Shown piece after piece: positions 41,087 to 48,764 of a stretch of 49,816 nt of DNA. Positions within the stretch are counted from its first letter, which is position 1. The number at the start of each line of letters is the position of its first letter. The position numbers were made by a program, and so were the translations under genes. The stretch spans positions 1-49,816 of the forward strand of contig JAOAGQ010000012.1 in NCBI GenBank assembly GCA_026415675.1. The letters run 5' to 3'. A model generated the notes under the pieces. It had not been told where the DNA came from and searched no databases. It saw only the letters and a list, made by a program, of their open reading frames with translations. This stretch comes from Syntrophorhabdaceae bacterium. GTDB taxonomy: Bacteria > Desulfobacterota > Syntrophorhabdia > Syntrophorhabdales > Syntrophorhabdaceae.

Positions 41087-41680
41087 ATGAAAGAAAATGG
41101 AAAGGTAACGAACATATTTCTCTCAGGAGTCGGTGGCCAAGGCACGATCCTAGCAAGCAATATCCTTGCCGAGGTCTTTCTGAAGGCTGGATACGATGTT
41201 AAAAAGAGCGAGATTCACGGTATGGCCCAGAGGGGTGGTGATGTAACCACCCATTTCCGTTTCGGTAAGAAGGTATATTCACCCCTTATCAAATACGGAG
41301 ATGCAGATTTTTTACTCTCCTTTGAGCTCCTTGAAGCCCTCCGGTATATAAACTGGGTAAAACCCGACGGAAAGGTAGTATTGAACAGACAGAAGATATA
41401 CCCCCCTTCTGTAAACCTCGGTCTCGCTAAATATCCTGAAAATGTAGAGGAGACATTCAAGAAGTTTTTTAAGGATAATGTCTATGTGGTCGATGGTCAG
41501 GAGATAGCGAGAAAGATAGGTAATATCCAGGCGGCAAACGTGGTGCTCATCGGTGCGTTTTCCAACTTCTTCCCCAAGATAAAAGAATCCCAGTGGGTGG
41601 ACGCCATAAAGACCCTTATGCCTCAAAAATTACACGATTTAAACATCAAAGCTTTCCAGGAAGGGAGAAAGGCCCTGTAA
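41087..41680 (+). CDS. iorB: Indolepyruvate oxidoreductase beta subunit
   Basis: IorB is the gamma-domain partner of IorA. The 197-residue protein begins with F-L-S-G-V-G-G-Q-G-T-I-L-A near 10-22, typical of the 2-oxoacid:ferredoxin oxidoreductase gamma fold, and has S-E-I-H-G-M-A-Q-R-G-G near 43-53. The ATG at 41087 follows AAGGAGG; an upstream in-frame start would lie inside iorA. The stop codon is in the loop of a strong terminator hairpin, so the iorAB transcript ends here. Confidence 0.95.
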   Translation: MKENGKVTNIFLSGVGGQGTILASNILAEVFLKAGYDVKKSEIHGMAQRGGDVTTHFRFGKKVYSPLIKYGDADFLLSFELLEALRYINWVKPDGKVVLNRQKIYPPSVNLGLAKYPENVEETFKKFFKDNVYVVDGQEIARKIGNIQAANVVLIGAFSNFFPKIKESQWVDAIKTLMPQKLHDLNIKAFQEGRKAL

Positions 41681-41693
41681 TAGGGCCTTTCCC
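41663..41693. terminator. Bidirectional terminator between iorB and the radical SAM gene
   Basis: GAAAGGCCCT (41667-41676) and AGGGCCTTTC (41682-41691) form a perfect ten-pair stem with a five-base loop, extended by GGG/CCC pairing past one bulged A. The iorB TAA (41678-41680) lies in the loop. It stands between convergent genes and could end transcription from both sides; the T run on either side is modest. Confidence 0.75.
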
Positions 41694-41695
41694 TT

Positions 41696-42745
41696 TCAGT
41701 TCCAGTTATCTGTCTGGGGCTGGGGTAACTGATATGTCATAAGGTGAGCTATATACCGATTAAACCCATCCTTACCCTGTCTTTCGAGCCTTTCGATCTC
41801 AGGCCTTATCTTCTTCATCAGGGATTCATCCTTTACGATGCTCAACGGATAGACACCGTATGAGCTTCTCCTTAAAAGGGAATACGCCTTTTTCTCCTCA
41901 TCCGTTAGGGATAGGTATTCATCGAGTTCTTTTAGCATGAATTCCTTTTTTTCGTCGAGATACCCATCGACCTGCATAAGGAGGTTGAGGCCAAAATCTC
42001 CGGATGAGAAATAGCTATGCATCTCCTTCAGGTGGGAGACGAGGAGTCTGATCTCCGCCACTATCTCTTCATCGGTCATCGGTATAAAGGTACCTTCCTC
42101 AACCATCTTGACCATCGGCGATTTTGGGTGCATCGCAAATGTCCTTACCCTTATAAAATCAGGTTCTATCTGATTTAAGAGCCTTGCGGTCTCAGTGGCG
42201 TGCTCTTCGCTTAACCCTTTCCCCCCTATCCCTGGCATGATATACTCGGAGAGTTCTATCCCTGCCCCCTTTACATTAAGGCCGCCCTCAACGATATCCC
42301 TCTCTGTGATCCCTTTTTTTATCATCTTAAGTACTTTTTCAGAGCCACTCTCGAGTCCTACGTGTATCCTTGTTAGACCTGCCTCCTTCAGTCTTTTCAG
42401 GTCGTCTACGCCCTTCCTCCTCAGTGTGGGGGCCCTTGCATACGATGTAATCCTCTCTATACGGGGGAACTTTTTCTTTAGATAGGCAAGTATCTCCAGG
42501 AGATCCTCTGTTTTTATCAATAGACTATCCGCATCCTGAAGAAAGGCGGTGCGGACAGGATAGTCCCCGAATTCTTCATACATACTGTCGATATCTCTTT
42601 TAACTTCCTCTACACTCCTTCTTGAAAACTTCACACCCTTATAAGCAGGGCAGAATAGACACTGGTTCCAGGGACAGTTCCTGGTAACCCTCAATAGGAG
42701 ACTCTGTGCCTCACTGGGAGGCCTGATAACACCCTGTTCGTACAT
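41696..42745 (-). CDS. Radical SAM protein, function unknown
   Basis: The 349-residue protein binds a [4Fe-4S] cluster through Cys24, Cys29 and Cys32 (C-P-W-N-Q-C-L-F-C), a C-x4-C-x2-C spacing rather than the common C-x3-C. Later elements fit the Elp3/MiaB-like radical SAM barrel: F-L-Q-D-A-D-S near 68, R-I-H-V-G-L-E-S-G-S-E near 135-145 and P-G-I-G-G near 171. A C-terminal helical extension of about 120 residues follows. No substrate can be named. It has an AAGGAG site and its own promoter, and converges on iorB across a shared terminator. Confidence 0.85.
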   Translation of the reverse strand: MYEQGVIRPPSEAQSLLLRVTRNCPWNQCLFCPAYKGVKFSRRSVEEVKRDIDSMYEEFGDYPVRTAFLQDADSLLIKTEDLLEILAYLKKKFPRIERITSYARAPTLRRKGVDDLKRLKEAGLTRIHVGLESGSEKVLKMIKKGITERDIVEGGLNVKGAGIELSEYIMPGIGGKGLSEEHATETARLLNQIEPDFIRVRTFAMHPKSPMVKMVEEGTFIPMTDEEIVAEIRLLVSHLKEMHSYFSSGDFGLNLLMQVDGYLDEKKEFMLKELDEYLSLTDEEKKAYSLLRRSSYGVYPLSIVKDESLMKKIRPEIERLERQGKDGFNRYIAHLMTYQLPQPQTDNWN

Positions 42746-42782
42746 ATTTTTACTCCTTTAAATTCCTCTTTCGGCATATGAC

Positions 42783-42810
42783 AATATAAATCTTTTTCGA
42801 CAAAAATCAA
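42783..42810 (-). promoter_or_regulatory. Promoter of the radical SAM gene
   Basis: On the minus strand TTGATT (42805-42810), a 16-base spacer and TATATT (42783-42788) lie 37 bases before the ATG at 42745, with AAGGAG between. Confidence 0.5.
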
Positions 42811-42853
42811 GGGTATAAAAATTTTTATCCTCCTCCATTTCTATGTCCACATA

Positions 42854-42862
42854 TGGTATACT
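42854..42862 (+). promoter_or_regulatory. Extended -10 element before the EndoQ-like gene
   Basis: TGG-TATACT at 42854-42862 fits an extended -10 promoter, with expected start near 42869, about eight bases before the chosen ATG at 42877. No -35 of good quality is seen. Confidence 0.35.
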
Positions 42863-42876
42863 TCCATACCTTAAAG

Positions 42877-44154
42877 ATGGGCACAACGTTTATAGCCGAT
42901 TTACACATACACTCAAAATACTCTCGGGCAACAAGCAGAGATATGGTACCAGAAGAAATCTGGAGATGGGCCCAGTTAAAAGGGATATCCGTCATAGGTA
43001 CCGGTGATTTTACCCATACTGGGTGGATGAAAGAGCTTACCGAAAAGCTCGAAAAGGAGGATTCGGGGTTATATAGCCTTAAAAAGGAGTTTCGTCCCAA
43101 AGACATACCCGATACGTGTAAGGGTGAGGTATACTTTCTCCTCTCCTCTGAGGTAAGCTCTATATATAAAAAACATGGAAAAACAAGGAAAGTTCATTCC
43201 CTTGTCCTCGTACCTGATATCAGCTTTGCAAAAAAGATAAGTAACTCCCTCTCGATGATCGGCAACATCAATTCCGACGGTCGTCCCATTCTCGGGATAG
43301 ATACAAAAGAGCTTTACAAAATCGTAATGGATATATGTCCGGATGCCCTCTTTATCCCTGCCCATGCGTGGACCCCCCATTTTTCCGTATTCGGGGCTGA
43401 ATCGGGATTTGATTCACTGGAGGAATGCTTCGAAGAGATAGCCCCTCACATTTGTGCGATTGAGACAGGGCTCTCCTCAGATCCACCGATGAACAGGAGA
43501 CTATCTTCCCTTGACAGGATCAACCTGATCTCAAACTCTGATGCCCACTCCCCTCTAAAGATAGGCAGGGAGGCAAATATATTTGAGGGTCCTTTATCGT
43601 ATAAAAACATAGCCGATGCAATAAAGACAGGCGAAGGCCTATCCGGAACCATCGAGTTTTTTCCGGAGGAGGGAAAATACCATTACGATGGCCATCGGCT
43701 ATGTCATGTACGCCTCTCTCCGAGGGAAACGAAGGAAAAGGATTATAGATGTCCTGTATGCGGCAGGAGATTGACAATCGGTGTGATGCACAGGGTTGAG
43801 AAACTCGCGGACAGACCCGATAGTTCTTTCCCTCTATGGGCAAAACCCTATTACTCAGTGATACCCCTACAGGAAATTATCGCAGAGACACTCAAAAACA
43901 GTCCCTCAAGTAAGGCCGTAGAGACTGAATACAAAAGGTTACTTAATCGTTTGGGGTGTGAATTCAAGATACTCCTCGAGCTGCCCCTTGATGAAATTGA
44001 AAAAGAAGCCCCCTCCCTTCTAAAAGAGGCGATCTCGAGGGTGAGAAATGGTCGAGTCTATATCACCCCCGGTTTCGATGGAGAATACGGCAAAATAAGT
44101 ATCTTCAGTAATGAAGAGAGAAAATCTATATTAGGTCAGGGTAGTCTTTTCTGA
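42877..44154 (+). CDS. Endonuclease Q-like PHP-domain DNA repair nuclease
   Basis: The 425-residue protein begins with a PHP metal site (A-D-L-H-I-H-S-K-Y-S near 7-16), continues with G-T-G-D-F-T-H near 42, P-A-H-A-W-T-P near 160 and S-N-S-D-A-H-S near 213, and has a C-terminal Cys-containing segment C-P-V-C-G-R-R-L-T near 288 and later helix-hairpin-like region. This is the layout of EndoQ, which nicks DNA 5' of deaminated bases (uracil, hypoxanthine) and abasic sites. EndoQ is best known from Thermococcales and some bacteria. The ATG at 42877 is the family-like start; one 24 bases upstream is possible. It stands alone between divergent and downstream promoters. Confidence 0.85.
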   Translation: MGTTFIADLHIHSKYSRATSRDMVPEEIWRWAQLKGISVIGTGDFTHTGWMKELTEKLEKEDSGLYSLKKEFRPKDIPDTCKGEVYFLLSSEVSSIYKKHGKTRKVHSLVLVPDISFAKKISNSLSMIGNINSDGRPILGIDTKELYKIVMDICPDALFIPAHAWTPHFSVFGAESGFDSLEECFEEIAPHICAIETGLSSDPPMNRRLSSLDRINLISNSDAHSPLKIGREANIFEGPLSYKNIADAIKTGEGLSGTIEFFPEEGKYHYDGHRLCHVRLSPRETKEKDYRCPVCGRRLTIGVMHRVEKLADRPDSSFPLWAKPYYSVIPLQEIIAETLKNSPSSKAVETEYKRLLNRLGCEFKILLELPLDEIEKEAPSLLKEAISRVRNGRVYITPGFDGEYGKISIFSNEERKSILGQGSLF

Positions 44155-44167
44155 CGATAAAATTTTC

Positions 44168-44196
44168 TTGACAACCCGGTATAGTAAATGTATATT
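44168..44196 (+). promoter_or_regulatory. Promoter of the liv operon
   Basis: A consensus TTGACA (44168-44173), a 17-base spacer and TATATT (44191-44196) precede livG. The expected start near 44203 gives a leader of about 60 bases. Confidence 0.75.
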
Positions 44197-44263
44197 CACC
44201 TTATGATATACCGTTTCATTGTGTGCAACCAATGAATCGGGTATCTCCTTTGTGTGGGGTATT

Positions 44264-44995
44264 ATGCGATTATTGGAAGGGGAAGGGCTCTTTAAATCTT
44301 TCGGCGGTTTACAGGTGATACAGGGCATCTCCTTTTCTCTCGATGAAAGAGAGACCCTCGGCATAATAGGTCCTAACGGTTCGGGAAAGACGACCCTCTT
44401 CAATCTGATTTCGGGTTATCTAAAGCCCGATTCGGGAAATATCATCTTTTCAGGGAAGAATATTACAGGGAAAGGTCCTTCTGATATCTGTAAGGCAGGG
44501 ATAGCGAGAACCTTCCAAATAGTAAGGCCCTTTGTCCAACTCACAGCCCTTGACAACGTCGCCGCAGGAAGGTCCTACGGGAGAGAACCTGCAAAAACCC
44601 TGAAGGAGGCCCAAGAAGAAGCATCTGAATTACTCCGCATGGTAGGGCTCGGTAATAAAGAACACATCTATGCCGGCGATCTCACCCTCCTTGAGAGAAA
44701 AAAGCTTGAAATAGCAAGGGCCCTCGCAACAAGGCCTAAACTCCTTCTTCTCGATGAAGTCTTTGCAGGCCTAAACCCTGTTGAGGTCGACGAAGCGTTA
44801 AGGCTTATCTCAAAGATAAAATCTATGGGTATCACCATGATGGTTGTAGAGCATGTGATAAAGGTCATACTGAACATATCTGACAGGGTGGTGGTGATCA
44901 GTTCGGGGAGTAAAATCTTTGAAGGCCCCCCTGAAGATGCCATAGAAGATAAAAAGGTGTGCGAGGCCTATCTGGGAGAAAAATACTATGCTTAG
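44264..44995 (+). CDS. livG: LivG-type ABC ATPase
   Basis: The 243-residue ATPase of a branched-chain-amino-acid-type uptake system has Walker A G-P-N-G-S-G-K-T-T (36-44), Walker B L-L-L-L-D-E-V near 163 and switch His in V-E-H. The signature region reads L-T-L-L-E-R-K-K-L-E-I-A-R-A, a variant common in this subfamily. The ATG at 44264 was chosen because R-L-L-E-G-E-G-L-F-K-S-F is the usual LivG beginning; a longer frame has no family support. It overlaps livF by eight bases. Confidence 0.93.
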   Translation: MRLLEGEGLFKSFGGLQVIQGISFSLDERETLGIIGPNGSGKTTLFNLISGYLKPDSGNIIFSGKNITGKGPSDICKAGIARTFQIVRPFVQLTALDNVAAGRSYGREPAKTLKEAQEEASELLRMVGLGNKEHIYAGDLTLLERKKLEIARALATRPKLLLLDEVFAGLNPVEVDEALRLISKIKSMGITMMVVEHVIKVILNISDRVVVISSGSKIFEGPPEDAIEDKKVCEAYLGEKYYA

Positions 44996-45698
44996 CCTTG
45001 AGAACATCGATGCCTATTATATGGATTTTCAGGCGTTATGGGATGTATCCATGTACGTGGAAAAAGGGGAGATGGTCGCCATCATAGGGTCAAATGGGGC
45101 AGGAAAGAGTAGTCTGTTGAAGATAATTTCGGGTTTCCTTAAACCCACAAAGGGCAAGGTGATCTTTAACGGTATCGAGATACAGCATGCAGAACCACAG
45201 GACCGGGTTGAAATGGGTATTTCCCTAATCCCCGAGGGGAGGAGGCTCTTTTCTGATATGACCGTCCTTGAAAACCTTGAACTGGGGGCATATACGAAAA
45301 AGGCGCGGAAAGAGAAAGACATAACCCTCGAATGGGTCTTCCAGGTTTTTCCGAGAATCAAGGAAAGGATCAACCAGACCGCCCGTACCTTAAGTGGAGG
45401 GGAACAGCAGATGCTCGCCATCGCAAGGGCCCTTATGTCAAGACCTAAGGTGCTCCTTGTGGATGAAGCATCTTTAGGGCTTGCCCCGATCATCATACAG
45501 ACCATATACAAAACCATACAGGAGATAAACAGGTCCCTCCAGATGACGATTATTATCGTCGAACAGAACGTGCGACTCGCCCTCGAAGTTGTAAACAGGG
45601 GATATATCATCGAAAACGGACGGATTGTAGGGACAGATACCGCCGATGCCTTGCTGAACAGCGAAGATGTAAAAAAGGCATACCTTGCCCTCGGTTAA
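44988..45698 (+). CDS. livF: LivF-type ABC ATPase
   Basis: The 236-residue partner ATPase has Walker A G-S-N-G-A-G-K-S-S (34-42), an intact signature L-S-G-G-E-Q-Q-M, Walker B L-L-V-D-E-A-S-L-G-L and I-V-E-Q-N in the switch position, which is the usual LivF form. It pairs with LivG to power the LivH-LivM permease. It overlaps livG by eight bases and precedes livH by six. Confidence 0.94.
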   Translation: MLSLENIDAYYMDFQALWDVSMYVEKGEMVAIIGSNGAGKSSLLKIISGFLKPTKGKVIFNGIEIQHAEPQDRVEMGISLIPEGRRLFSDMTVLENLELGAYTKKARKEKDITLEWVFQVFPRIKERINQTARTLSGGEQQMLAIARALMSRPKVLLVDEASLGLAPIIIQTIYKTIQEINRSLQMTIIIVEQNVRLALEVVNRGYIIENGRIVGTDTADALLNSEDVKKAYLALG

Positions 45699-45704
45699 CG
45701 AAAT

Positions 45705-46580
45705 ATGGTGACTGCATATATACAGATTCTAATCTATGGTTTGATAAACGGTGCGTTATACGGGTTGGTGGGCTTAGGTCTCGCCCTTGTCTTCGGGGTT
45801 ATGAGCTATCTCAATGTCGCCCACGGGGCACTGATAATGATAGCATCATACGCATGCTTCTGGCTCTTCCATCTCCTGAAGGTCGATCCCTTTTTATCGT
45901 CACTACTTATTGTTCCCTGTTTCTTTCTCCTCGGTGTCATTATATACAAAATCCTCTTCGACTCATTAAAAAGATTTCCCGAAGGGCAGAAGACCAAAAA
46001 TTCCCTGCTTATCTCCTTTGGCCTATTGCTGATACTCTCCAATCTCGTAACAATCCTATGGACGGCAGACGAGAGGGCCGTAACACCCCATTACGCCGGT
46101 TTTGTCATACAGTTTTTTGGGTTAAGGATACCTTACATCGGTATCGGTGCGGTCCTTTTTGCGGTGGTAGTTTCGATACTCCTCGATTTATTTCTATCGA
46201 AGACATATTTTGGAAAGGGGATCAGGGCAGCCTCCCAGGACCATGAGGCAGCGGCCATGATGGGGATAAACGTGGGGACTACCTATCTTATCTCTTTTGG
46301 TATAGGGGTTGCCCTTGCGGGAATACCGGGGATCATCGTCTCCCTCTCCTCTTTCAACCCGAGTCTATCCTTCGAGCTTACAAATAAGGCCCTTGTGGTG
46401 ATCATCCTTGCAGGGGTCGGAAGTGTTTACGGGGTCCTCTTAGGGGGATTCGCTCTAGGTCTAGCCGAGGCGATAGGGGTATTGTTCATAGGTGCCACAT
46501 ACAGAGAGGTAATTGGCCTTGTACTCTTTGTCCTGTTTTTACTGTTAAGACCGCAAGGGTTGATGGGGAAGAGATCGTGA
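45705..46580 (+). CDS. livH: LivH-type permease
   Basis: The 291-residue protein has about eight membrane spans, the N-terminal I-N-G-A-L-Y-G-L-V-G-L-G-L-A-L-V-F-G motif (about 14-31) and the conserved coupling region with A-A-S-Q-D-H-E-A-A-A-M-M-G-I near 172-185, which contacts the ATPases. Substrates of such systems range over amino acids, amides, urea and aromatic acids. Its TGA overlaps the GTG start of livM. Confidence 0.94.
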   Translation: MVTAYIQILIYGLINGALYGLVGLGLALVFGVMSYLNVAHGALIMIASYACFWLFHLLKVDPFLSSLLIVPCFFLLGVIIYKILFDSLKRFPEGQKTKNSLLISFGLLLILSNLVTILWTADERAVTPHYAGFVIQFFGLRIPYIGIGAVLFAVVVSILLDLFLSKTYFGKGIRAASQDHEAAAMMGINVGTTYLISFGIGVALAGIPGIIVSLSSFNPSLSFELTNKALVVIILAGVGSVYGVLLGGFALGLAEAIGVLFIGATYREVIGLVLFVLFLLLRPQGLMGKRS

Positions 46581-47482
46581 AGGCGAGAAGGGATATAAAA
46601 ACCATCCTCATTTTGGTGATTTCGATCGTTTTTGTGGGTTTGATCCCTCTGTTCATAAAGGGTGAGTATGTTTTGAATATGCTTTTTCTCCTCTGTCTGT
46701 ACACGATTCTGTCCCATAGCTGGAATATAATGGGGGGATACTGCGGACAGATAAATTTGGGACAGGCCGCTTTTTTCGGGATCGGGGCCTTGACAACACG
46801 TTATATATGGGTTGCCGGTTATCCCTTTCCGGTAGCGTTAATCGCAGGTTCTTTCTCATCCTTAATCCTCGCCTGTCTTATAGGGATCCCCACCCTCCGC
46901 TTGAGGGCCCATTATTTTGCAATCGGGACCCTCGGCGTTGCAATGATAGCCCTTATAACGATCCAGAACGCCCTGCCCGGGGTTGACTTTCTCCCTGCCT
47001 CCCTTATGTCAGATTATAACCCCACAATAAGGTTCTACACCGCCCTTATCGTCGCCGCATTAACAATTTTTGCCGTATATTGTATCAACAACTCAAGACT
47101 TGGCCTCGCCATGAAATGCATAAGGGACGATGAGGAGGCCGCATCAGCCACAGGTATCAATGTGGTACGTTATAAAATCATAACCCTCATGCTCAGCACC
47201 TTTTTTGCAGGTCTTGCCGGAGGTCTCTTCGCCTATTACTATGTGAGCTACTATTACTACGTCCCCTTTGAGTTGATGTGGTCTTTTGACCCTGTCCTTA
47301 TAGTCTTTATTGGAGGGGCAGGAACGGTGGTTGGCCCTTTGATCGGGGCATTATGCTATGTGATCCTAAAGGAGATCTTTGCCATCAGCATGGGACAGGT
47401 AAATGTGCTCATCTTCGGCGTGGTATTTATCCTTATCGTACTTTTTCTACCAAAAGGTCTAATAGGAATCAAAAAAAGATAG
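46577..47482 (+). CDS. livM: LivM-type permease
   Basis: The 301-residue protein has about eight membrane spans, G-G-Y-C-G-Q-I-N-L-G-Q-A-A-F-F-G-I-G-A near 52-70 typical of LivM, and the coupling segment A-M-K-C-I-R-D-D-E-E-A-A-S-A-T-G-I near 180-196. It starts with GTG, sharing four bases with the end of livH, and forms the transport channel with LivH. The binding-protein gene follows after 34 bases with its own strong ribosome site. Confidence 0.94.
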   Translation: MKARRDIKTILILVISIVFVGLIPLFIKGEYVLNMLFLLCLYTILSHSWNIMGGYCGQINLGQAAFFGIGALTTRYIWVAGYPFPVALIAGSFSSLILACLIGIPTLRLRAHYFAIGTLGVAMIALITIQNALPGVDFLPASLMSDYNPTIRFYTALIVAALTIFAVYCINNSRLGLAMKCIRDDEEAASATGINVVRYKIITLMLSTFFAGLAGGLFAYYYVSYYYYVPFELMWSFDPVLIVFIGGAGTVVGPLIGALCYVILKEIFAISMGQVNVLIFGVVFILIVLFLPKGLIGIKKR

Positions 47483-47516
47483 AGGGAAGCAAAGAAACAA
47501 AAATAAGGAGGTTGAT

Positions 47517-48749
47517 ATGGAAAAAGATCGGTCTTTCAGAAAAAGGGGGCTTTTTCTCGGGGTTTTTATCGTTCTCATGCTCTTCTTTTCCACCTCTCTT
47601 TTTGCCCAGACTGCACCTAAAACGGTAAAAATCGGTACGGTCGTCCCTCTGACAGGAAGGATGGCTTCAGGGGGAAAAGATGTGAAGGTGGGATACGAAA
47701 TTGCGATAAAGCATATAAACGATAACGGCGGGGTGATGGTTAAAGAGTTTGGTAGAAAACTCCCTATAGAATTAATCATGCTTGATGATGAATCTGACCC
47801 CGTTAAGACAACGGCGAGACTCGACAAACTCTATTCCGTTGACAAGGTTGTCGCCTATCTCGGTGGGTATTCTTCTCTTCTAAACGTCGCAGGCATGTCT
47901 GCCGGTGAAAAAAATAAGGTCCCCTGGGTGGGTGTCACCATTGCCGTAGAAGGTCCCTTTAAGAGGGGCTTCAAGTATATTTTTGCCCCTTTCTCCATGT
48001 CGAGTGACCAGGTAAGGGCTTTTTACGACATCCTCGATTCCATCCCGAAGCCCGATAGACCTACAAAAATCGCCCATTTCGAAGAGCAGAGCGACTGGGG
48101 TGTAGAATGTGGAAGGTATATAAGGGAGTTCGCTAAAAAGAGGGGTTATACCGTCGTTACAGACCAGAAGTATGCAACCGCTGCAAACGATTTCTCCTCC
48201 CTTATTCTTGCCGCTAAATCTGCCGGGGCCGATGCCCTCTTTTCCGTTCCATCACCGCCCCAGAGCATGGTGATTGTCCGTCAGATGAAGCAACTCGATT
48301 ATGCCCCAAAAGTTACGACTTTGATCAGGGGTCCCGACCTTACCACTTACTGGGATGCGATGGGGGCCGATGCGAATTATATACTCTCAGACGGCAACTG
48401 GCATGAAACCATGAAATACCCCAATAACGATAAGCTCGTGAAGGATTTTTATGCCCTCTTCCCGAAAGAAAAGAGTATAGGCCTTCCGGTGGGGGCAGCG
48501 TATGCAGCGGTACAGATCCTCGCCGATGCCATTGAAAGGGCCGGAAGTCTCGATAGAGATAAAATAAGGGATGCCCTATCCACAACAAACCTCGTAACGG
48601 TAAGGGGGCCTGTCAAATTTAGACCGGATGGAACAGGTATTATAAGTTACGGTTTACGCCAGTGGCAGAATGGCAAACTCGAACTCGTCTCCCCTCCTGA
48701 GGCGGCAACGGCAAAACTTCTTATTGCACCACCGTGGAATAAGAGGTAA
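47517..48749 (+). CDS. Liv-type ABC substrate-binding protein
   Basis: The 410-residue protein has a signal peptide (about 1-34, with basic start, hydrophobic core and a likely cut after L-F-A) and the LivJ/amide-binding fold: V-K-I-G-T-V-V-P-L-T-G near 41-51, I-N-D-N-G-G-V near 75, and D-D-E-S-D-P near 96-101. It delivers substrate to LivHMGF. A strong AAGGAGG site gives it high expression, usual for binding proteins. It differs clearly in sequence from the other binding protein at 32136-33398, so their ligands probably differ. Confidence 0.93.
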   Translation: MEKDRSFRKRGLFLGVFIVLMLFFSTSLFAQTAPKTVKIGTVVPLTGRMASGGKDVKVGYEIAIKHINDNGGVMVKEFGRKLPIELIMLDDESDPVKTTARLDKLYSVDKVVAYLGGYSSLLNVAGMSAGEKNKVPWVGVTIAVEGPFKRGFKYIFAPFSMSSDQVRAFYDILDSIPKPDRPTKIAHFEEQSDWGVECGRYIREFAKKRGYTVVTDQKYATAANDFSSLILAAKSAGADALFSVPSPPQSMVIVRQMKQLDYAPKVTTLIRGPDLTTYWDAMGADANYILSDGNWHETMKYPNNDKLVKDFYALFPKEKSIGLPVGAAYAAVQILADAIERAGSLDRDKIRDALSTTNLVTVRGPVKFRPDGTGIISYGLRQWQNGKLELVSPPEAATAKLLIAPPWNKR

Positions 48750-48764
48750 ATATATTGCCAGGAT

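Noticed and set aside
33551-42745. Complete AmmeMemoRadiSam system (MEMO plus radical SAM)
   Set aside because: The radical SAM gene is 7 kb away on its own promoter, has an unusual C-x4-C-x2-C motif, and no AMMECR1 gene is present.
44264-44995. Degenerate LivG signature (L-T-L-L-E-R) as a second case of ATPase asymmetry
   Set aside because: LivG-type ATPases commonly carry such L-T-L-x-x-R-K variants, so this is ordinary for the family, unlike the PstB pair.
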